Positions 12,093 through 23,430 of a stretch of DNA of 64,000 bases are shown in pieces (positions within the stretch are counted from its first letter, which is position 1; the number at the start of each line of letters is the position of its first letter). This stretch comes from Oscheius dolichura. Its lineage: Eukaryota; Nematoda; Chromadorea; Rhabditida; Rhabditidae. The notes beneath the pieces are model-generated. The model was not told the origin of the DNA. It was given only the letters and a program-made list of their open reading frames with translations, and searched no databases. Position numbers and translations under genes: made by a program. Location: NCBI GenBank assembly GCA_932521035.1, contig OW051495.1, positions 6,076,001 through 6,140,000 on the forward strand, written 5' to 3'.

Positions 12093-12563
12093 TTAGTTTT
12101 TCTTGGTTGAAAAGAACAATCCCCGCGCACGGGCGATAATATTCCTCTTGGGAACGAGACCAAAATGATTGCGATTTTCTTCAGTGCTCGCTTCCTAAAA
12201 ACTCTTTTAGCAAAAACATTATCAACCTGTAATTGTTGAAGGTTTAAACCAAACACTCCTGATTTATAAGAATTCGGATATTGTAGAACAATTTTGTTAT
12301 TGTGCAATTCGTCCAAAGCTGTATACATGTGATTATTAAAAGGAGATCAACCTTGCAGTCTTCGTTCACAAAGAGCAGTATCAACTAATGCGCTGTTTGA
12401 AAATTGACGTTCAATTTCTTTCGAGATGAAATTGGCAACGTCTCTGAATTTTAATATTCTTTCATTTTACATCCATATACCTATCAGGATGTTTAAAGTT
12501 GTCTTTTGGCCACTTTGAGATTATCCGTATGTATTGTTTGTAAAGGTGTCGTGACATGCTCAT
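12093..12563 (-). CDS. UQCC2: UQCC2-like mitochondrial complex III assembly factor
   Basis: Four exons joined by introns of 37, 33 and 32 nt. The protein begins MSMSRHLYKQYIRIISKWPK, followed by DVANFISKEIERQF, LDELHNNKIVLQYPNSYK, then SGVFGLNLQQLQEAS, and ends in a basic tail. This matches the order of conserved blocks in UQCC2/MNF1/Cbp6: an N-terminal Y-R-L-W-P segment, a V-A-FR helix, an L-LH-N-Y-YP block and an F-GL-LE block. That family binds newly made cytochrome b and supports respiratory complex III assembly in the mitochondrial matrix. A second in-frame ATG two codons later (12557) could be the start. It is the last gene of the minus-strand array, 155 bp after SHQ1. Assignment is by motif order only; the family is short and diverges fast. 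Confidence 0.65.
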
Positions 12564-12718
12564 CGAAATTAATATTTAAAAAAAATCAGGACTGAATATT
12601 AGTGCGTAAAACACAACATTTGGAATAGATGACGCCAAATAGTGTCATGCTTTATAGCTCAAGAAAAATTAGAACAAATTTACCAATAATAACAAGTAAA
12701 AAACTCATCACATGTAAA

Positions 12719-14332
12719 TTACTCAGCTTCGTCGTCGCTATCCACACCATCTTGATTATCTATGGCCATCAGCAAAATACGTCCGTTCAATTCAATTTCT
12801 TCTAAATCAAGATTAACTTCCTTCTTTTCAATCTGTAATGAATGTGTATAAACTTTGAAAATTAAAAAAAAAACCTTAATTTGGGAGAGATCGTGGCTAA
12901 TTCTCTCGAACAATTCGTTGTTTTCTGCTTGCACCCAAATAAGCAGGTCAGTTAAGAACAAATCATTAAGAAGATAATGGAAGTCTGACGAGCTGATCAT
13001 TATCGAATGGATATCGCAAAGAGCATGAACTATGGCCGATTTACCTTTAATCATCGATATGACGTCATTTTACAAAAAAAAACATTACCTTTCTGTATAA
13101 TAGATAGTGTATCTTCCAATACCTTTCCAGCTAATTCCCAGTTTCGATAGAGAGGGTAACAAAGGCTGCGACGAACGGCTCCGACACAAGCCTAAAACTC
13201 TACAATGAAAACCATGTGAATAACCTGTCGTAAGTTGTCCCATTTAACCAAAAAAGAAAGCGTAGGTGAAAGATGAGTAATAGTCCAACCAGATTCGCAA
13301 GAGCTTTCCCACCCATTGACACGTTGATCATACGCCCACGAAAACAATATATCAAATAAGCTACACGCAGTTGCGTACTCCTCATCAGTAGTTAAGCTGA
13401 ACGATGGAACAATAAAGATGTGAGGAAACAAAAACCTAGGCAGCTTTCTCTTTGGAAGATCTTTTAGTTTATCACGATCTTTTTCTGTGAGTACTGTTGT
13501 AGCTGCGAAACTTGCTTCAAGAATAGCATGAAGTTCATCTGCCGGTTGGATATTGTCTAACCTATAAAAATATACGCAAGAAGTTGATAGTCATTACAGA
13601 TATCGTTCATAATCAAATTTTGTTCGATCAAAAAGCACACAAGCATACACTCGTTCCTTCAGAGGAGTAACTTCGGGCTCTTCCAAATCGATAAACTTTC
13701 CAATTTGAGAACGGAGTTGCTCTTTATAGATGTGCAAAAATTTTAAGCAGAGTCCAACCTAAAACACCGGATCTTCTCCATCCAAAACCATATCCGTATA
13801 AGTTCGCCGCTTCGTCTTTAATGTCAGCTTGAATATCTTTTAGTTCCTGCTCTTGATAATAATCTTCGTCTGTAATACAAATAATATTAAGATAAAAAGT
13901 AAGTGTCACCGTCTTCTCGATTCCCGTCATCCTCAAGTTCTTCAACAACCTTTTCACATGTTGGGGGTTTCTGAGGTCTAAGCAGTTCCGTAATCATGTC
14001 AAGATCTTCGAAATATTCTCCTTGTACCATTTTTGGAACTGTTATGGTAAATATTCCTAAGAAAACATTCAATATGTAATATTCACAAACCTGCGTCGGC
14101 ATCATATGTTGTATTATCTCCAGAATTTTCTTGTATATGATGAGGTAAGTGGATTCTATTGATAGTATATACAAATATATAAAATATACCTAAGATAATA
14201 AGGTGCACATGAGAAGAGAAACAATTGATCCGTATAATCTACCTCAAGTTCTCCCAGTTTCGCATATGGTGCTCTTATTTTGAATATCAAATTATCATCG
14301 GTTTGTGTTATTTCAAATACCGGAGTGATCAT
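12719..14332 (-). CDS. SHQ1: SHQ1, H/ACA snoRNP assembly chaperone
   Basis: The first exon encodes a CS domain beginning MITPVFEITQTDDNLIFKIR with YAKLGELEVDY and CAPYYLR, the SHQ1 N-terminus. Later exons carry YDADAGIFTITVPK, YGFGWRRSGVL, a block aligned to SHQ1's helical domain (SCESGWTITHLSPTLSFLV) and KSAIVHALCDIHSIM, YLLNDLFLTDLLIWVQ, all diagnostic of SHQ1. The acidic tail ends DSDDEAE. SHQ1 holds dyskerin (Cbf5) away from non-specific RNA during H/ACA RNP and telomerase RNP assembly. At least seven short introns are present (34 and 35 nt measured). The start codon at 14332 directly follows TTTCCGCAG, consistent with trans-splicing at the ATG. Lies 144 bp after SENP8. Confidence 0.93.
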
Positions 14333-14476
14333 CTGCGGAAACTCAAATGTTAACAACTAATAAGGGTTATGTAATGAATTAGCTACTTGTTCTTATATGA
14401 AAGTTCGCGTGGAAAAATACATTTGTGAATTAATAACACAGCAAATTTATACAAGAAATGCTAGTCCATCGATAAT

Positions 14477-15348
14477 TTAGTTTAGATTTTGTTCCTGTTT
14501 CTGGTAAAGCTCCTGTATCCTGTTCAGCCAATAGTCGCGACTGCTTGACATATTATCTGGTATTACATTTTTTAATGTTTCTGAATTATAAGCTCCGATC
14601 TGTAAAATATTTTAATTTTTTGAAGAAAGAAAGGCAACCTGCATTATAGCTCGACTATATTCTATTACAAACATTCCACAATCATAACCATTCTTCTGTT
14701 TAGCGCAATGCCCCGCTTTAAAATTAGGTTTTACTTCCGTTTTCAGATAATCATACTTGGTAAACAATTTGTACATCTATAAAAATAATAAAGAAATTGA
14801 ACATACACCGACATTTTGGGCTCCATAGAGAGTTCCTGGGCTAAGCGACGAAAGACTATCCAAATAGATAAATTCGTTCGCCTTACGGTCAAAGAATAAC
14901 AACGCCCAGTGACTTCCACCCAGCACACGACCAGCTTCGCTATTATCGTTGAGAACAAATATAATCTAAGCTGAATATTATCAGATCAAATCACATGAAC
15001 TACAATATTTTTCTGAGTGAGGTCAACGCCTTCAAAGCAAACAGGAAAAGAAGAACCATCTGTATCAAATTTTAATAATTCACACATAGAAGCATGTACT
15101 AAGTAGGTCTAAAATAAAATACTTCTAGTATATGTCGTTCTAATGGTGCACTTATAATCATTGCAACCTACATCTTCTTGACGAGTAACATCCAACTCGG
15201 TGAAAGCCATCTCCATAATAAAAGTAATTATGTTATCGTTAAGCCATTGCCCTTTTGCAAGTGTCCGAGCATCATCGCTATAAACATTGAAATCATTAAT
15301 AACTGCCAGCCTTCTATATTCTTTGGGAATCCAATTCACGTTGCTCAT
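14477..15348 (-). CDS. SENP8: SENP8/DEN1-type NEDD8 protease
   Basis: A Ulp1-fold cysteine protease. WLNDNIITFIMEMAF near the N-terminus matches the SENP8 substrate-groove motif. LNDNSEAGRVLGGSHWALLF supplies the catalytic His, YLDSLSS the Asp, and QKNGYDCGMFVIEYS the nucleophilic Cys, all in the right order. The predicted length of about 220 residues agrees with SENP8 (212 in human) rather than with the larger SUMO-specific SENPs. SENP8 processes the NEDD8 precursor and removes NEDD8 from non-cullin targets. The start chosen is MSNVNWIPKEY at 15348; an upstream in-frame extension exists but has no conserved content. The AG next to the start is a weak acceptor (TATTTGAG). The stop is at 14477-14479. 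Confidence 0.88.
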
Positions 15349-15490
15349 AATCTCAAATACCAAATTATACAGAAAATTGCGTGGAAAAAAAGTATAAGCA
15401 AAGTATAGCTTGAAAGGCAAGGATATATAAATTACATATAAAGTTTTAGTCAATAAAACTGTATCCAATATCAAATAAATCATTGCCCAA

Positions 15491-17191
15491 TTATGAGACG
15501 ATCCATGTTTCACCCAAACAATCTTTCTCCATATAATTTAGATCACAAATCCAAGGTTTATCATTTGGTGAAAACCTGAATAATGAGCAGCTGTACTGCT
15601 CAGTTTACTTACTTAACAAGAGGGTAGTCATAAGGGAGAAGAAACCTTTCAGGATCGACTATCAAAACTCCCATTTCATATGAGCGAATCATCAGTTGTG
15701 TACAGTTTTTCTAGGATTCGACTAGGCTTTTATTAAGTTCTTACTTGAAGTTCGCCCCAGGCTGCCTTTGATAGGTTTGCGCTTGTCATAATGATCCACT
15801 GTGGAATACCGTCTAATAATTCAGTGTAAGTCTACCAGACGTAGTACATGAAACTAAAATACAACTAACTTTACAATGGGGCATAACCCGACTTCTTCCC
15901 AGTTTTTCGCTTCTCCATTTACAAAAAACTGACTGCATCCATGCTTGTTTTTGTGCTGTATTTTTTTGGTAAGGTAGGGATCCACCAGCGGCATAACCTT
16001 CAATTGAATCGCGTACATTCTCTACTGTTGGATATACGACTAATGTTCTTCCCTGAGCTGTTGTGAAAATGAAAACGTTTTTGCATTTCCACTTACTTTC
16101 TGCTTTTCCACCTCGGAGAGATTTTGTAAACTGCGGTTCAATCCATGCTTGGAGACTAGAACCTAGTGAACCGATCGAACTACACTGAAGTACAAACAGC
16201 CGGCTTTTTGTGACTTCTTGTAGAATAGGGCGGAAAGCCAATTTTGTTCGAAGAGATAAATGACCAAGCTAAACATCTTATAATCTAATAACTGTTCTGA
16301 AATACTTTATTCATATTTTCGTTTTTGTGATAGCCAGGGAAGGAAAATACCAGTCTGTCACCGTTCTTGGGAAAACAAAACGAATTAAGCCGTTCAATCC
16401 AAAAATTAACTTCGTCCAATTTGTAGCAATTAAGGTATTCAAGCAAGTCCGCTTTGAAAAAATCATTTCTAAGCAACTGGCTGTTATATTGTTATAGATA
16501 CCCGTTGTCACTGCTGCTTTCTGCTGGTATCAATGTTCCTTTTGTATAATATATACACTGAGTTTTTGCTTCCCAATCTCCTAAGGAAACAGAATAACGA
16601 TGCAGTATATATATATATAACATGTACCTTGTATAAGGTTAGCTGTTGATATGATTACATGGAAGCATTCTTCATCTTCAAAAAGAGACAATTTCGTATG
16701 ATGCGTTCCATAAGGGATTGGTAGACGTGCGGCAGAAACAGCAACATTAGCTTCTGTACCAATAACCTAACGACAACAGTAATTTGGCAAATAATAAAAA
16801 AAACGACTCGTTTTAATTCCGCTTTTGAAGTACCCATCTTTTCCCCGACCACTATTCTAATTGACGATTGTTTGCACTGATCCGGATATTGTCTAAAAAT
16901 ATATTACATCAAATGAAACAAATCACACTTTATCAGCCAGGAAAAATCTACCATAAAGTTAAAATGGATAGAAGCAGTTGGCTTTATTTCTGTTAGAATT
17001 TCTTTCAAGGAGATAGCCCTCTCATTGAATTCATTTGGAAGAAGATGAATCTGCATCGCTGATTTTAATCATGAGAACGTTACCTTATTTAAATACATGC
17101 ATCCTGGCACTAAATTTTTTACATTATCACTCCTTGAAATTTTTGCGCTTGGTGGTAGTTCATTACCAGAAGATGTTCCTGCCCTTTTCAT
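15491..17191 (-). CDS. TDP1: Tyrosyl-DNA phosphodiesterase 1
   Basis: Two HKD-type motifs are visible. The first is IPYGTHHTKLSLF (about 16690-16740), supplying His and Lys. The second is SRVMPHCK (about 15870-15900). Flanking blocks are typical of TDP1: FVLQCSSIGSLG, YPTVENVRDSIEGYAAGGSLP, QAWMQSVFCKWRSEKLGRS and, near the N-terminus, SIHFNFMVDFSWLI. The enzyme hydrolyses the tyrosyl-DNA bond left by stalled topoisomerase I and other 3' adducts. The start at 17191 gives MKRAGTSSGNEL, then a 33-nt intron whose AG lies inside GATGCAG, joining K to IHLLPNEF in frame. The terminal exon ends TWIVS. It lies 130 bp after TP53RK and 142 bp before SENP8. Confidence 0.93.
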
Positions 17192-17321
17192 TGTTAGATA
17201 CTAACCTGAAGCCTGAATAAGAAAGAACGCTGTCAAAAATACGGAAATCCTCGTTAAAAAATTATGGTGAAAATTGAATAACAGAAGCTTTATGAAAGCT
17301 ACAGAATATTTCAATAGAACA

Positions 17322-18335
17322 TCATCCAATCATGTCTCGTTTTCTCCCACGCTGACGTATTTCATCAAGCTTCTGGATAACAGCCTTTCCATTTTTCTCG
17401 TTTTCTGTTAAATATCCAGATATTACTTCATCAAAAATAGGTTGTGAATCCATATGTGTACTTATAAGTGCTCGTTCAAGCACATAGAGATCTACTCCCT
17501 TTTCTTCTGCCGTTACCTAACCATCTCATTATATCAAAATCAAATTCAACAAAACATACTTTCCCTTGCGTTGATAGTCCAAAATCTACAAAAACAGGCA
17601 AAGATGGATCGTTATTACGTAATATCACATTTGATGTCGTGAGATCACCATGAATTAAACCACCAATGTGCATGCGTGCGATTTTAGCACCGATGGTATA
17701 ACCAAAATGTTGTGTAACTGTCTGCAATAAATCAGTTATATGCGTTTCCAACCGGTAGGATTTTTCATCGAGACCAATTAGCGTTTTGTGAACAAATTTC
17801 TCTGATTTTTGAAAATTAGTGAATAAAATTACTTCCTCTTCCGTTGGAAACAGATTATATATACAATACAAAATATTCAAATAAAAGTGTTACAATTAAA
17901 AAGGCACCTCAAATTGTCTCCTTTCTTTATCACTTCGCTGCTGTTCAATCCAATCACGGGCCGTAATTCCAGGTATACGCTCCATAATGATTTTATTCTG
18001 ATGAGAGTCTATGAAAAAGATGGCGGGAGAATCTACTCCTAACTAATCTGAATATATTAAATTTCCAAACGTCCTACTTGTCGTGCTTTCACTATTCCTT
18101 TTACTTCATTACGCAACCTGGTTTTATTCAGTTGACTATCTAGTAATTCATGCCGATAGCTTTTTGAAAAACTGAATAACCCGTTACGTGAAAGTGTTAA
18201 TACTGACCGCTCTTTTAAAATAGCTTCTCTTCCCAAATATAGGCATTCAAAAATTTTCGCCTCAGCACCTTGTTTTTTGTTAACATCGGAGAATATATAC
18301 GGAAAGGTCACGTCAAGATCTTCTAGCGTGCCCAT
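17322..18335 (-). CDS. TP53RK: TP53RK/Bud32, KEOPS complex kinase
   Basis: An atypical small kinase. The N-terminal KKQGAEAKIFEC and EAILKERS carry the glycine-poor loop and the Lys. Then come the insert SYRHELLDSQLNKTRLRNE and MERIPGITARDWI. The catalytic loop is MHIGGLIHGDLTTSNV, the DFG motif VDFGLS, then EKGVDLYVLERALISTH, and the basic C-terminus RQRGRKRDMIG, a near-invariant Bud32 ending. As part of KEOPS (with OSGEP, TPRKB and LAGE3 in animals) it supports tRNA t6A synthesis. The start at 18335 directly follows TTTCCCTTTAG, a textbook acceptor at the ATG. It lies 129 bp after TSR3. Length about 230 residues, as expected for the family. Confidence 0.94.
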
Positions 18336-18464
18336 CTAAAGGGAAACAAGCCTGTCTACAATCTTGACAAAAAATCTTGGATCAATTGTCCAAATTAACA
18401 CAGGAGTGCGCTCATATTACGAATATTTATCCTCAAACTTAGGATTTGCCTCAATAACAAACCT

Positions 18465-19344
18465 TTATTCATCTTCGTCTGATGAGCTATCTGATGGGGG
18501 AAGATCGATTTCCCTCGATCTTTCTGCAGCTTCCTTTTCAATTCGGTCTAGATATCGTTTCTGGCACACAATTACTTCCTCGGGGCTTCTACATGCTGCA
18601 TACATATCAAGCAGCTCTTTGTTCAGATTTAAAAAGTGTGGTCCCCATGTAAACTTTTCCATTAATGCGCTAGCACCATCGACATAACCGCAGATGTAAA
18701 GTCCAGCAGCTAATGCCTCAGCGCAATTTAAGTGACAAGGCCTTCCGTAATTCACCGAATTTGCTTAAGAAGAATAAGAAGAGAATGAATTTAAAGGTAC
18801 CTGCTACTAAGTATGGAAGCAAACGATGTTCTGGAGCTCGCACTTTGTTTAGAGGTGTTTTTTCAACTTCCTTCCATGAACAGTCTACAACACCTAGGCC
18901 ATTTTTCACGATAAAGTCCTTGTCTTGTGGTGAAAGAGTTTGAGTTCCTGTAGGGCTTAGAACCAGGCCTGGGAAGCGAACACCTAGTCGTACCTTGTAA
19001 TATATAAATATATATTTAAATAGGTAATACCTCTTCAATCAGACCCATTCGCAGTAGCTTTCTGCCGGAACACCGTTTCGGGTCACACTGATTGAAATCG
19101 TACATTATAAGTCTAAATGGTAGTTGCTGTCTTTCATTTCCGGCACAGTCTTCTTCGTCTGAGTTCTCTGTTCCGCTGGAAGCAGCGTCTTCTTCGTTAT
19201 TTTGCGGAAGCGATTCATTAAATTCCCAATGTTTTGTTACTCCTAAATACACATTTATCTTTTAGAGAAACTGATCACCAAACCTTTTTCACGTGTGTTT
19301 TGAGTTTTAGCACCGCCATGACGGGTATTCTTCTTACGGGCCAT
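18465..19344 (-). CDS. TSR3: TSR3, 18S rRNA aminocarboxypropyltransferase
   Basis: Starts [20 protein letters not shown], has an acidic spacer, then [20 protein letters not shown], the TSR3 N-domain signature. [20 protein letters not shown] and [17 protein letters not shown] follow, then [20 protein letters not shown] and a C-terminal block with [19 protein letters not shown]. The acidic tail ends SSSDEDE. TSR3 transfers the aminocarboxypropyl group of S-adenosylmethionine to N1-methylpseudouridine of 18S rRNA late in small-subunit maturation. The start codon follows AACTTTTAG by 4 nt. First of the six tightly spaced genes of the minus-strand array; HORMAD is 662 bp upstream with a foldback element between. 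Confidence 0.93.
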
Positions 19345-20006
19345 AAATCTAAAAGTTCAAAATAAGATAAATGCATGAGACGAGAAGTTTCTATGGAATT
19401 TTCAGCAAATATAGAGTATAAAATAACTTGTTACAAAACTTATATTTGACGCCTCATTTATTTCTCCTTTTTCTCTATAGTTGTCGCAATTTACGAAGAC
19501 AATTTTATATAAAATGCATATATGTATATATAAACCTGGCTATACAGAGATATTTATTTTAAAAATTCTAACCGTTAGTTTATAAAAGGGTTAATATTCT
19601 GTTTGTAGGTACACCTAAGGGCTACCAAGCACCTGGCTATACAGAGATTATATATATATATATATATCCTATATAAAATTGTCTCTGTAAATTGCGACAC
19701 CTATAAAGAAAATATATAGCCGTCTAAAAAACGATCGGCCCAAATAAAATAAAAATAAAAAGTACCCTTAGATTCAAAATGTCAAAAAAAACCTTACTCG
19801 AGCAATGGAGCGCTGATTCCAGACCACCCCACATTTTTTTTTCAGGTCCATTATGCCGTCAGCCGATATAGCATCTTTCTTATATGTATTGTTCGAATCA
19901 ACATAATTTTAAGAAAAACCATAGAAATACAGAGATGATATTTATTTTTAAAATTTTCAAAACAAAAATTCAATACGCAGAAAACATAATTTACAGATAT
20001 AAAAAA
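19345..20006. other. HORMAD-TSR3 intercistronic region with foldback
   Basis: AT-rich and non-coding. Contains the 240-bp foldback at 19471-19710. A diverged second copy of part of its sequence lies at about 19915-19960 (ATACAGAGATGATATTTATT). Without the foldback the spacer would be about 420 bp, still longer than the 129-155 bp seen between the downstream genes. Confidence 0.6.
19471..19710. mobile_element. Foldback/MITE-like element carrying a HORMAD gene fragment
   Basis: The arms at 19471-19511 and 19670-19710 are inverted copies of 41 bp with a few mismatches; shared core GTCGCAATTTAC, then AGACAATTTTATATA. Between them, 19565-19640 repeats 76 bp of the HORMAD gene (20575-20650) in inverted orientation with one mismatch seen. 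The captured piece contains the end of one exon, the whole 35-nt intron and the start of the next exon. The octamer CCTGGCTA occurs both at the end of the captured piece and earlier in the element (about 19535). Confidence 0.75.
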
Positions 20007-21336
20007 TTACTTACCCGGAGACAAATTGTCTAACTTAAACGATTTTCCAGGAGTTTGTTTTAGAGACAGAGCTTCAAATGTCTCGGTTGGAGTTGTTTTA
20101 CGAACTGAGTCGACGTCCTTTCTGATTTTTCTTCTAGTTGTAGCGGTCGCTTCTCCTTTTACTGAAATAAATGATCATGTTAGTTCACTACACTGACCGC
20201 CATGTCCATTACGTGTCTTACTCGGTACGGGATCGCCAAGAGTGATTATAGGCGTGCTTCGTGGGTTCTAGAATAAGCAAAGTTAGGTAAGTATATTTAC
20301 GAACTTCTAAAGCTGAATCGTATAAATTCTCCACAGTCCCGAAAGAGGTGTCAAACATGGTGTCATTTGATGCGAAAGAAGTGTTCATATTGTTCAAAGC
20401 CGCTGTTCCAGCAAATTCATCATCGAGATAGACGCTGCTAACGCAAAGAAGCACCCTAAAAATCTGTTAGACAAGCAATACAATAAATTCTTACTTATGA
20501 TGGACTGTAGAAGTCCCTGATATTATCATAGATCGTGCTTTCGGATCAAGATCATATAATTCAGGCGATCTGTAATAGCCAGGTGCTTGGTAGCCCTTAG
20601 GTGTACCTACAAACAGAATATTAACCCTTTTATAAACTAACGATTAGAATATGTAATTCTGAACGTAGGAAACGCGTCTTCAGGCAGCGGCTGAAGTATT
20701 TGGCGACAAAGCTTTCTAATGCGAAGCAGCAAATCCACAGTCTGAGACTTGACAGTTTCTGGTCCAGTATATTCAAGCTTTGCTAGGGCTTGGTTAATAC
20801 CGCTAAACTTAAAAAGATGTGTTGATACAAAGAAAACATACGCAGAAAAAGTTGAAATAGCTTGGCCATTACTGTAATCAACCGACCAAGTAAAAACTTC
20901 AATGGCGTCGTTGTAATCGGCTTCATTTTGGCTAACGACAATGATCAACTCTTGGAGGTATCCCTGCCTCATGGCCTCTGCGGCTCCTCTTATTTTTTCT
21001 ACTACCCTTCCTCCAGTAAGACACTTGGTGTCTGGAACCCAACATCGGCAAATATCTACGAATTAATTAATTTGTGAAAAAAAAATTTTTTACCCGAGAT
21101 ACTGCGTTTTTTAAATATGTTTTCGGGCAGAAGCTTTCTGCTTTGCAAAAGCTGAGAAATTCCGAGCAAGAGGCAACGTTCCATAAACTTTTCCGAGTCA
21201 GACAAGGTCTCAAACTCTTCTGGGAAGGTGTTGGACCACTGAAAAATTGAGTTTTGAGGTTAGAAAAATGCTACAAAGATCGTACCATGGACTTTCCAAC
21301 GCTCATTGATTCATTCCGGCGAAATCGAGTCGACAT
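20007..21336 (-). CDS. HORMAD: Meiotic HORMA-domain protein (HORMAD/Hop1/HIM-3 family)
   Basis: The N-terminal exon encodes MSTRFRRNESMSVGKS. HORMA-domain blocks follow: SEKFMERCLLLGISQLLQSR with LLPENIF, EAMRQGYLQELIIVVSQNE, DAIEVFTWSVDYSNG, LLLRIRKLCRQILQPLPED and FPTFRITYS. The 'safety-belt' segment then reads TPKGYQAPGYYRSPELYDLD, equivalent to the YQPPGF block of HORMAD1. A C-terminal tail of about 120 polar residues follows, ending SFKLDNLSPGK. HORMADs sit on meiotic chromosome axes and promote homologue pairing and crossover control. The start at 21336 lies 7 nt after CACTCTCAG. The stop overlaps a donor-like GTAAGTAA, so an alternative 3' exon is possible. One exon-intron-exon junction is duplicated in the foldback downstream. 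Confidence 0.85.
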
Positions 21337-23430
21337 ACGGAAACTGAGAGTGAAATTAAGAAACGGCAACTAAGCAGACAGAAAGAAACGCAGGAACAAA
21401 GAAGCTAGATTTTCTTGGGGTCCCCGGGACAAAAAAAAGATGTGTTTTGCCTGATTCCTGATGGCGCGTATTCAAATCATGCTTTTTTGATTGGATGAGT
21501 TGTCTTGGGCCGATACATTCCTCGATGAACTTTTACTACAGATGTCTCAGGTTTTGCATCATGCTAGATGACAAATAGCCGATCATCAAGAAGCAAATTG
21601 ACTTCAGCACGAGACATCTGAATACTCCCCAAGCGAGTATTTCTTTATTATATTTAGAAACTGTCAATTTTTTCCCTTTTTGAGTGAGCAAAACTATAGT
21701 ATAAGCTGCATTTTCTACTCACTACCACATGATTCAACACCCAGACTATAGTCCATTTCAAACGCAGGGTATCGAATCGAATTAGTTATGTTACGTGGTA
21801 AGGTATTCGTTATATCCTCTGCGCTAAATGTATTAGGCAAATTTAGCATGACAAAGAAATTCAGTTTTGATGTTCTCACTCTTCTAGTAACTACTTCATT
21901 GTTGAAAACAATCACTTTGATGTTGAGTATCGACTATGGCTAATTGCGTTAATTGAAGCAGGTGGCTTTTCCCGAGAAAATGAGTAAACCAATACCATAA
22001 ACACATTCACATTTAGATCTTTGTTAGAAAAGAGTCTCTAATTCGATATATGGTCCGAATGAAGTGTTACTTCCTCAACATTGACAATTGGCTCCTCCCA
22101 CTTTAGCTTACTTTAGCATCATGTCTGAGCGGCGCAACTCAAACCAAATCTCACTCTGGTTTCCCCTTTATGGTTCGGTTTGTATATAGTGACTGTATAT
22201 GTTCGCGTTCCCCGTTGTAAAAGTGGTGAAATGTTGAAAATGATCCACATATTTTACGGCCGGCTCTCATTCATCAGCAGATCATCAAGCATGAAAGGAA
22301 GCACGCGTATATAGTGTCCTTCGCATAATCTGTTTTGTTATGCGTTCTTTTAGTTTTTACCGTTAGGAAACATCTTTTTTAAATGTCCAGTTGGATTCGT
22401 CTGGACAATTTAATTACATCAGTCGTTGGGAGAAGACAGAAAAGGAGACCCTACTGAAGAAGAAAACAAAGCGCTTGCTTGCAATCGAGTGACGTCTTTC
22501 TTGAACATTTCTTCGAGAAACAAGATTTTGCCAACCTTCTGTGGTCTCCTCTATAAATCCCTTCTACGAAACTCTTTTCCTCTCAGATTTTCAACAAAAA
22601 AACATCCCTATTATATACTCACACATTCATTTATTTACTCTATTGTTCTCTACCTATGGATAAGCAACCCGTTTTTAGATACCCATCATGTTTTGTAATG
22701 ACACCGATTACTTCTATGTAAAGTAAGTTGGTTAGAAGATACATCGAGTCAAAACAGAAAAGGGATGAAAATACGAATAATGTACTATCGGCAATCGAAT
22801 TTCCCCTGTCTCTGATTTGAATGACGAGAAGAGGAAGCCAATTGTTCAGTGCACTTTCTGAAAAAAAAGGGGAAAATGGGTTTATAGCTGTGTCCTTGTT
22901 GTCTACGTGGAGCCTCTTCTTTGTTCCATAGGTTTTATACTAAACTGTAGCTGTATTACCATCTTCCTGAGGTAAACAAAGCCCTGCTCATAGTCCAAAT
23001 CATTTCAGCGTATCTCGAAGAGCCTACTTTCGCAAGACTTCTCTTCTGACCTACCTGACCTATCTCTCTGCCTGCAATGCCCTGCAGTTGCTACTTTCAG
23101 TATTTGTGATAATTTTGCCAGCCATAGAGCAGGTAATTTGCATCCACCCCCTATTCGGCTGAGCATTTAGTCGAGTTAGATGCAATAATGGCCACTGGGC
23201 CCAGTTCCGCAATTAGCATCGCGCGTCGAACTCAAACCAGACCTACGAGAAATAGAGGTAATTTACGAGAAGCCGCTTTAATAAGTAAGTAGATCAGAGA
23301 GCAGAGGGGCCGGCTATTCGAGGGCCATCAATAGGTAGGTGGCCAGCGTGTCAGGGGCCAGTGGGGACCATGACTGATGGCCTCATTTGGGAGAGGATGA
23401 TGCGATGTCTGGTAAAGGGGCTATTTTCAG
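21337..23430. other. Boundary between an AT-rich and a GC-rich block; no gene resolved
   Basis: Short open frames (for example 22426-22698 plus, 21715-21915 minus) have no recognisable content. The 5' exons of the GPCR gene (N-terminus, TM1 and most of TM2) should lie in the last part of this stretch, but I could not place them. Confidence 0.4.

Larger units (their letters stand above)
12093..21336 (-). other. Candidate polycistronic array A (HORMAD to UQCC2)
   Basis: Seven same-strand genes. Stop-to-start spacings downstream of TSR3 are 129, 130, 142, 144 and 155 bp; HORMAD to TSR3 is 662 bp with an inserted foldback. AG acceptor-like sites lie 0-14 nt before the ATG of SHQ1, TP53RK, TSR3, HORMAD and TDP1. 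Uniform short spacing and acceptors at start codons are hallmarks of trans-spliced operons in nematodes and other SL-using animals. Whether HORMAD belongs is uncertain. Confidence 0.6.

Noticed and set aside
19565..19640. A HORMAD pseudogene or tandem gene copy
   Set aside because: Only 76 bp are copied, inverted, and bounded by the arms of a foldback element; no other HORMAD sequence flanks it.
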